Positions 59,816-64,000 of a stretch of DNA of 64,000 nt are shown here, in pieces; within the stretch, counting starts at the first letter, position 1; the number at the start of each line of letters is the position of its first letter. Under the pieces are notes generated by a model that was not told the DNA's origin, did not search any database, and saw nothing but the letters and a program-made list of their open reading frames with translations. The stretch is from Stackebrandtia albiflava (lineage in GTDB: Bacteria > Actinomycetota > Actinomycetes > Mycobacteriales > Micromonosporaceae). Both the position numbers and the translations under genes were made by a program. The stretch is from positions 186,001 through 250,000 of the forward strand of contig NZ_VLLL01000006.1 in NCBI RefSeq assembly GCF_007994225.1, in the 5' to 3' direction.

Positions 59816-60794
59816 CCTCGACTGGTCCCACTGCGGCGTCAACTACGACACCGGAACCGCGTACGGCGGCGAACCGACCCGCCGCGACTGGGACCCCGGC
59901 CGGGTCGCCGCCGACATGACGCTCATCGCCACCGGACTCCACTGTGACAGCGTCTGCGTGTACGGCTCGGACGCCGACCGGCTGTCCGACGCCGCCGACG
60001 CCGCTGCCGACGCCGGACTCAAGGTGTGGATCCAACCCCGCGCGATCGAGGGCGACACGTCCGAGTCCTCGGCGCTGCTCGACCGGGCCGCCCGCGTCGC
60101 CGCCCGGCTCCGGAAGGCCGGTGTGAAGACCGTTCTCAACGTCGGTTGCGAGCTGAGCATCTTCGCGTCCGGGATCATGCCCGGTGAGGACTACGCGAGG
60201 CGCGCCGCGAAACTGTCCACTATGTGGTGGCTGCTGCCGTTGTACCACCGCCGCCTGAACCGGATGCTCGGTGAACTGGTGACCGTCGCCCGGCGGCGTT
60301 ACGAGGGACCGTTGACCTACGGGGCCGCGCTGTGGGAACGGGTGGACTGGCGCCCCTTCGACATCGTCGGGCAGAACTACTACCGCCTGGCGTACAACGC
60401 GCGGAACTACCCGGCCCGGGTCGCGAGGTTCCACCGGTACGGGAAACCCGTCGTCATCACCGAGTTCGGGTGCTGCGCCTACGAGGGCGCCGACCGGCTC
60501 GGGCCGTCGGGCCACGAGATCATCGACTTCACCGTCCGTCCGCCACGATTGCGGAACGCCCCGGTCCGTAGCGAGGCCACCCAGGCCCGTTACATCGGTG
60601 AGCTCCTGGAGGTGTACCGCCGGACGGGCATGGCCGGCGCGTTCGTCTTCGAGTTCGTCGCCGAGGCGCACCCGCACACCGAGGACCCGCGGACCGACGT
60701 CGACATGGCCGGGTACGGTCTCGTCCTGCCGCACGACCGGACACCGAAACAGGCGTTCCACACCGTCGCGGAGTTCTACCGTCGCGGCTCCTGA
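59808..60794 (+). CDS. GH-like TIM-barrel protein, annotated in relatives as abortive infection protein
   Basis: A 328-residue protein. GVNYDTGTAYGGEPTRRDWDP, the CELSIFASGIMPGEDYARR, FDIVGQNYYR, VVITEFGCCAYEGAD (Glu as in clan A glycosidases), and GAFVFEFVAEAHPHTEDP segments fit a TIM-barrel glycosidase fold. Streptomyces members of the family are often named abortive infection proteins, without strong experimental proof. It has no signal peptide. It is coupled to the preceding TetR gene. Confidence 0.65.
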   Translation: MPDLDWSHCGVNYDTGTAYGGEPTRRDWDPGRVAADMTLIATGLHCDSVCVYGSDADRLSDAADAAADAGLKVWIQPRAIEGDTSESSALLDRAARVAARLRKAGVKTVLNVGCELSIFASGIMPGEDYARRAAKLSTMWWLLPLYHRRLNRMLGELVTVARRRYEGPLTYGAALWERVDWRPFDIVGQNYYRLAYNARNYPARVARFHRYGKPVVITEFGCCAYEGADRLGPSGHEIIDFTVRPPRLRNAPVRSEATQARYIGELLEVYRRTGMAGAFVFEFVAEAHPHTEDPRTDVDMAGYGLVLPHDRTPKQAFHTVAEFYRRGS

Positions 60795-61012
60795 CGGCCC
60801 GGCGGGAACGGGTTGCACGGCTTTTCTGCTGGATCCCTTGCGTCGCACGGGTGCCGGCTTCGGAACCGTGCGCTGTCCGGCCGCTTGGCCGTTACCGTCC
60901 GCGGTGGGTGGACACCGTCGAGATCCGACGCGTGATCCCGCCGTGTTCCGTGCCGGTCGAAGCCGGAGAACGGGTGCGACGGCCACCCGGAAACCGAGAG
61001 GAAGGTACCGAG

Positions 61013-61213
61013 ATGCGGCGAATCATCGAACGGATCGGCGACGGACTGCTGAAGCGGGTCCTGCCGGACGCCCGCGCGACCGCCCAGACCTGTCGTCCGA
61101 TACGCGGATACTGTGTGAGTCCGTCCAACGCCTGTCCCTGCCATTCTTGCCTGATGGAGTGCTGGGACTGCGCCGGTCACACGACCTGCAGCGCGCGGGG
61201 TGCCTGCTGCTAG
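61013..61213 (+). CDS. Small peptide with ten cysteines, possible RiPP precursor or metal binder
   Basis: A 66-residue peptide. GAGAGGAAGG lies ahead of the ATG at 61013. The first 25 residues (M-R-R-I-I-E-R-I-G-D-G-L-L-K-R-V) form a positively charged helix with an AxA-like end (R-A-T-A-Q). The last 41 residues contain ten Cys at 27, 34, 41, 43, 46, 50, 53, 59, 65 and 66, with two CxxC and a terminal CC. The leader-core layout is that of a modified peptide, while the clustering also suits a metallothionein-like or disulfide-rich product. No modifying enzyme is adjacent. Confidence 0.6.
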   Translation: MRRIIERIGDGLLKRVLPDARATAQTCRPIRGYCVSPSNACPCHSCLMECWDCAGHTTCSARGACC

Positions 61214-61345
61214 CCGGACCTTACACGACCGGTCGGGCGTCGCCGCCTCACGCGATCTTCGCGGCGGAGGGCGACACCCGGCCGGCGGGTCACCGGGCGC
61301 GCGTGCGGTTCGGCACCTAGTTCATCCGAAGTGGCTGCCCGGCCG

Positions 61346-62620
61346 TCACCGGTCCCCGTAGTAGCGGTCCATATAGGATCCGGCGCCTCGCGACTCCTCG
61401 CTCCACCGCCGCCCGGGTTCCGCCTCGGAGTCGGCGATGGCCCGCCGGGGCGGTTCGTCCCGGTACCGCGACCCCCGCTGGTCCTCCCAGCCGTCCTCGG
61501 GCACGGAACGGCTCTCCCGCATCCCCATCCGCAGCTCGGCGGACCGCTCCTCGGTCCGCCACCCGCCGTGGCCGCCGGTCTCCCGTGGCCCGCCGCCCCA
61601 GTCGTCGTCGTGCTGTCGTGACCGGTCACGTTGCCGGGGAAGCGGTTGTCCGGCACCGGAGTCCCGGTACCAGTCGTCCTCGTGGCCGGGTTCGGGGGCC
61701 AGCCCCGACAGCAGCGAATCGGCCTGCGCGTCGTCGTCGGGTCCGCCGGGCTCTCGGCCGCCCATCTTGGGGAGCTTGAACCTGGAGAACTTCTCCGAGA
61801 TGCCGGACCGCACCGGGCGTCCCTGGTAGACACCGGGTTCCTCGGCGGGGTGGGGTGGTTCGTATCCCGGATCGAGCGGGCGCATCGTGGTCGTCTCGCG
61901 CCGTGTCACCGACACCGACTCGGTCACCCGCACCATCTCGCCGGTCTCCTCCAACGCCGCCTGTCTGCGGCGCTGTTGTTCGGCCGGAGACGGCGGCCGG
62001 TAGTCCTCGGACCGGCGCGGCGGAGGCGGCGGCTCGTGGTGCGGTTCCCGGTACGGGTCCCGTTCCGGACGCCGTGGCGGGTCGGTGTGCTGCTCGCGGT
62101 GGGGTTCCCGTTCGGGACGTCGCGGCGGCGGGTCGTAGGGGTCCGGCCGGTGATGGTGCCCGGCGGGTTCCGGTTCGGGGCGCCGGCGTCCACCGGTGGC
62201 CGGTTCGGCGTGCGGGTCCGGATACCGGTCCATCGGCGGCTGCGGCCGGTGGGGCACCGGCCGTGGCTCGGGTTCCCGCCTCCGCTGCGGCGGCACCCGG
62301 CCGGACTCGGCGGCGATCTGGCGCAGTTGACCACGCAGCTGCGCGAGCGCCTCGTGGGTCTGCTCCTCCAGGTCGGCCATGGCGTCGGACAGGTCGGCGG
62401 CCACCGACTCGGGATCCCGGCGCCACGTGACCGAAAGGCCGATCAGCACCACCGAACCGAGTCCGAGGACCAGGGCCATCCTGGTGGTCCCCTCACCACT
62501 GCCCACGAGCAGCAGCAGGGCCGCCAGCGGCGCCAGCGCCACCCCGCACCAGAACAGGACGGTCAACGTCCTGGTCGTACGCCAGAACGGGGTGCTCGTG
62601 GTGTTGCCCTGCCTCGACAT
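61346..62620 (-). CDS. Two-helix membrane protein with long charged disordered tail
   Basis: A 424-residue protein starting at the ATG at 62620. Two hydrophobic segments near 17-41 and 48-65 are followed by a helical Glu/Gln-rich stretch (about 70-100, possibly a coiled coil) and 300 residues of Arg, Pro, Glu, His and Gly-rich low-complexity chain, repeating RRPE/DPPRRPERDP-type units. The end has WYRDSGAG and Tyr-rich motifs. Function unknown; the composition resembles cell-envelope scaffolds such as DivIVA-associated proteins, but no such domain is visible. Confidence 0.7.
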   Translation of the reverse strand: MSRQGNTTSTPFWRTTRTLTVLFWCGVALAPLAALLLLVGSGEGTTRMALVLGLGSVVLIGLSVTWRRDPESVAADLSDAMADLEEQTHEALAQLRGQLRQIAAESGRVPPQRRREPEPRPVPHRPQPPMDRYPDPHAEPATGGRRRPEPEPAGHHHRPDPYDPPPRRPEREPHREQHTDPPRRPERDPYREPHHEPPPPPRRSEDYRPPSPAEQQRRRQAALEETGEMVRVTESVSVTRRETTTMRPLDPGYEPPHPAEEPGVYQGRPVRSGISEKFSRFKLPKMGGREPGGPDDDAQADSLLSGLAPEPGHEDDWYRDSGAGQPLPRQRDRSRQHDDDWGGGPRETGGHGGWRTEERSAELRMGMRESRSVPEDGWEDQRGSRYRDEPPRRAIADSEAEPGRRWSEESRGAGSYMDRYYGDR

Positions 62621-62766
62621 ATCGCCATACGTTACTACCGAACCATTTCGGGCGAAACAACCGACGCCGATCGTCGGCGGCGGGTTCGGTCCGGTGTGCA
62701 CCTCGGCGGCCGGAACCCGGCCCCGCACCGGACCGTGCGGTGGACGCGACCGGCCACCCGCCTGGG

Positions 62767-62772
62767 TAGGGT
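62767..62772 (+). promoter_or_regulatory. -10 element TAGGGT upstream of the histidine phosphatase gene
   Basis: TAGGGT lies 35 bases before the ATG at 62808; GGAGAGAGG then acts as a ribosome binding site. This gene has a leader, in contrast to the leaderless starts elsewhere. Confidence 0.4.
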
Positions 62773-62807
62773 GTGTGCCCGGACGGCACCGGAGAGAGGC
62801 GGCGGGC

Positions 62808-63368
62808 ATGGCGGTCGAGTTGACCTACGAGACGCACTCGGTGACCGAGGACAACGAGAACGGCATCGCGACCGGATGGCTTCCCGGCCGGCTGTCGGAA
62901 CGCGGCCGCGCGCTCGCCGTGGAACTGGGCGAACGGTACCGGGACGCCGGGCTCGACGCCGTCTACACCTCCGACCTGCACCGGGCGGTGGAGACGGCGC
63001 GGCTGGCCTTCCCCGACACGGACCTTCCCGTGCACCGCGACGCCCGGCTCCGCGAGTGCGACTACGGCGACCTCAACGGCGCACCGGTCACCGCGCTCGC
63101 GGCCGTACGGTCGGCACACGTCGACCGGCCCTTCCCCGGCGGCGGCCAGAGCTACCGGGAGGTCGTCGACGCCACCCGCGAACTGCTGCGGGAGATCGCC
63201 CGCGACCACGACGGCGGCCGGGTCCTCGTCATCGCCCACTCCGCCAACCGGTGGGCGTTGCAGGCGTTGCTCACCGGTGCGCGTCTGGAGGAACTGGTCG
63301 ACGCGCCCTTCCGGTGGCGGCCGGGCTGGCGGTACCGGTTCACCGCCGACTCGCTCGACGCCCGGTGA
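62808..63368 (+). CDS. Histidine phosphatase family protein with altered RHG motif
   Basis: A 186-residue protein of the phosphoglycerate mutase-like fold. The first-strand motif usually reading RHG is ETHS (Thr8? to Ser), so the Arg before the catalytic His is lost, while later DAVYTSDLHRAVETA, LRECDYGDLNG and VIAHSANRWALQALL (second catalytic His) are kept. Related actinobacterial proteins share the ETHS form, so it is a subfamily rather than a mutation. Substrate unknown. The start at 62808 has GGAGAGAGG upstream. Confidence 0.8.
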   Translation: MAVELTYETHSVTEDNENGIATGWLPGRLSERGRALAVELGERYRDAGLDAVYTSDLHRAVETARLAFPDTDLPVHRDARLRECDYGDLNGAPVTALAAVRSAHVDRPFPGGGQSYREVVDATRELLREIARDHDGGRVLVIAHSANRWALQALLTGARLEELVDAPFRWRPGWRYRFTADSLDAR

Positions 63369-63383
63369 CCCCGCCCGGCGCCG

Positions 63384-64000
63384 TCACGCCGGTGGGATGA
63401 CCGGTTCGCCGCCCGCCAGGACCGCGCGGACCAGCGGCACCCCCGGCCGGTACGCCAGATGGAGGTGGCTCGGCGCGTCCAACACGACGAGGTCGGCGCG
63501 TTTCCCGACCGCCACGGTGCCGACGTCGTCGCGCCGCAGCGCACGCGCGCCGCCCGCGGTCGCCGACCAGACCGCCTGTTCCACCGTCATGCCCATCTCC
63601 CGCACCGCGAGCGCGATCATCAGGGGCATGCTGGAGGAGAAGCACGAACCGGGGTTGCAGTCGCTCGCCAACGCGACCGTCACGCCCGCCTCGATGAGGC
63701 GCGCGGCGTCCGGATACGGGGACCGGGTCGAGAACTCCACACCCGGAAGCAGTGTCGCCACGGTGTCACCGCCCGCCAGAGCGTCCACATCGGAGTCCGA
63801 AAGGTACGTGCAGTGGTCGACCGAGGCCGCGCCCAGCTCCACCGCCAGCGCCACCCCCGGCCCGTGACCGAGCTGGTTGCCGTGGACCCGCAGGCCCAGC
63901 CCCGCCGAGGCGGCGGCGGTCAGGACGGTGCGCGCCTGGTCGGCGTCGAACGCGCCGCGTTCGCAGAAGACGTCCGCCCACCGCGCGTACGGCGCGCACG
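63384..64000 (-). CDS. hutI: Imidazolonepropionase, N-terminus beyond window
   Basis: The frame runs from the window edge to the TGA at 63384, giving about 205 residues of the C-terminal half. [69 protein letters not shown] (with the metal-site Asp) and [25 protein letters not shown] are characteristic of HutI, the third step of histidine degradation. The start and the rest of the hut cluster lie to the right, outside the window. Confidence 0.9.
   Translation of the reverse strand, partial: CAPYARWADVFCERGAFDADQARTVLTAAASAGLGLRVHGNQLGHGPGVALAVELGAASVDHCTYLSDSDVDALAGGDTVATLLPGVEFSTRSPYPDAARLIEAGVTVALASDCNPGSCFSSSMPLMIALAVREMGMTVEQAVWSATAGGARALRRDDVGTVAVGKRADLVVLDAPSHLHLAYRPGVPLVRAVLAGGEPVIPPA

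Noticed and set aside
1-64000. tRNA, rRNA, insertion sequences or prophage
   Set aside because: No cloverleaf, rRNA segment, transposase, integrase or phage structural gene was recognised in either strand.

Overview
This is a high-GC (about 70 percent) chromosomal segment from an actinobacterium. The evidence is a mycothiol synthase gene, a MurJ gene beside a membrane-anchored pseudokinase, a SigM/anti-sigma/thioredoxin block, a 6C small RNA, and many start codons lying 6-7 nt behind a TANNNT -10 hexamer, which points to leaderless mRNAs. I cannot name the genus; Micromonosporales, Glycomycetales or relatives would all fit. The segment looks like ordinary core chromosome. I see no rRNA, tRNA, insertion sequence, prophage or CRISPR array.

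Layout. 1-4.7 kb: the start of an SDR gene, three small Pro/Gly/Gln-rich four-helix membrane proteins, two dispanin-like proteins and a DUF2752 protein. 4.7-17 kb: a cell-envelope and redox block like the one usually found near the actinobacterial origin (ddl, an aminotransferase, a GNAT, trxA, trxB, anti-sigma, sigM, pseudokinase, murJ, CCA-adding enzyme). It is followed by a beta-lactamase-fold gene with no stop codon of its own that runs across a PEBP gene. 17-31 kb: secreted phospholipase D, DUF1707, Nudix, thiolase, Pit phosphate permease with its DUF47 partner, DinG-type helicase, AI-2E permease, GroES-like protein, DUF885, DUF3151 and mshD. 31.8-34.4 kb: a tightly overlapped molybdenum cofactor operon (moaC-mogA-moeA-moaE). 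34.7-43.3 kb: a secreted GH6 cellulase with a CebR-like operator, a DHFR-fold protein, a BrnT/RHH-like toxin-antitoxin pair with a perfect operator palindrome, corA, a PadR/HAAS pair, SoxR and a split transketolase. 43.3-51.6 kb: HAD-IB phosphatase, 6C RNA, and a coenzyme operon for pantothenate/CoA and NAD (DUF2520 PanG-like, panC, panD, an S10 peptidase, nadB, nadC, coaX). 51.8-64 kb: a PGRP amidase, an SDR/TetR pair, a MidA-like methyltransferase beside a lone nuoD, a three-gene ESX-substrate-like module, a TetR with a TIM-barrel protein, a 66-residue peptide with ten cysteines, a disordered membrane protein, a histidine phosphatase and the 3' part of hutI.

How the genes work together. The coenzyme operon makes quinolinate-derived NAD and the pantoate/beta-alanine halves of pantothenate, then phosphorylates pantothenate. 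SigM with TrxA/TrxB links disulfide stress to reduction. MurJ with the pseudokinase controls lipid II flipping. MidA with NuoD resembles the mitochondrial NDUFAF7/NDUFS2 pair. The least explained items are the ESX-like module, the cysteine-rich peptide, the 6C RNA neighbourhood, two families of intergenic inverted repeats, and the missing beta-lactamase stop codon.
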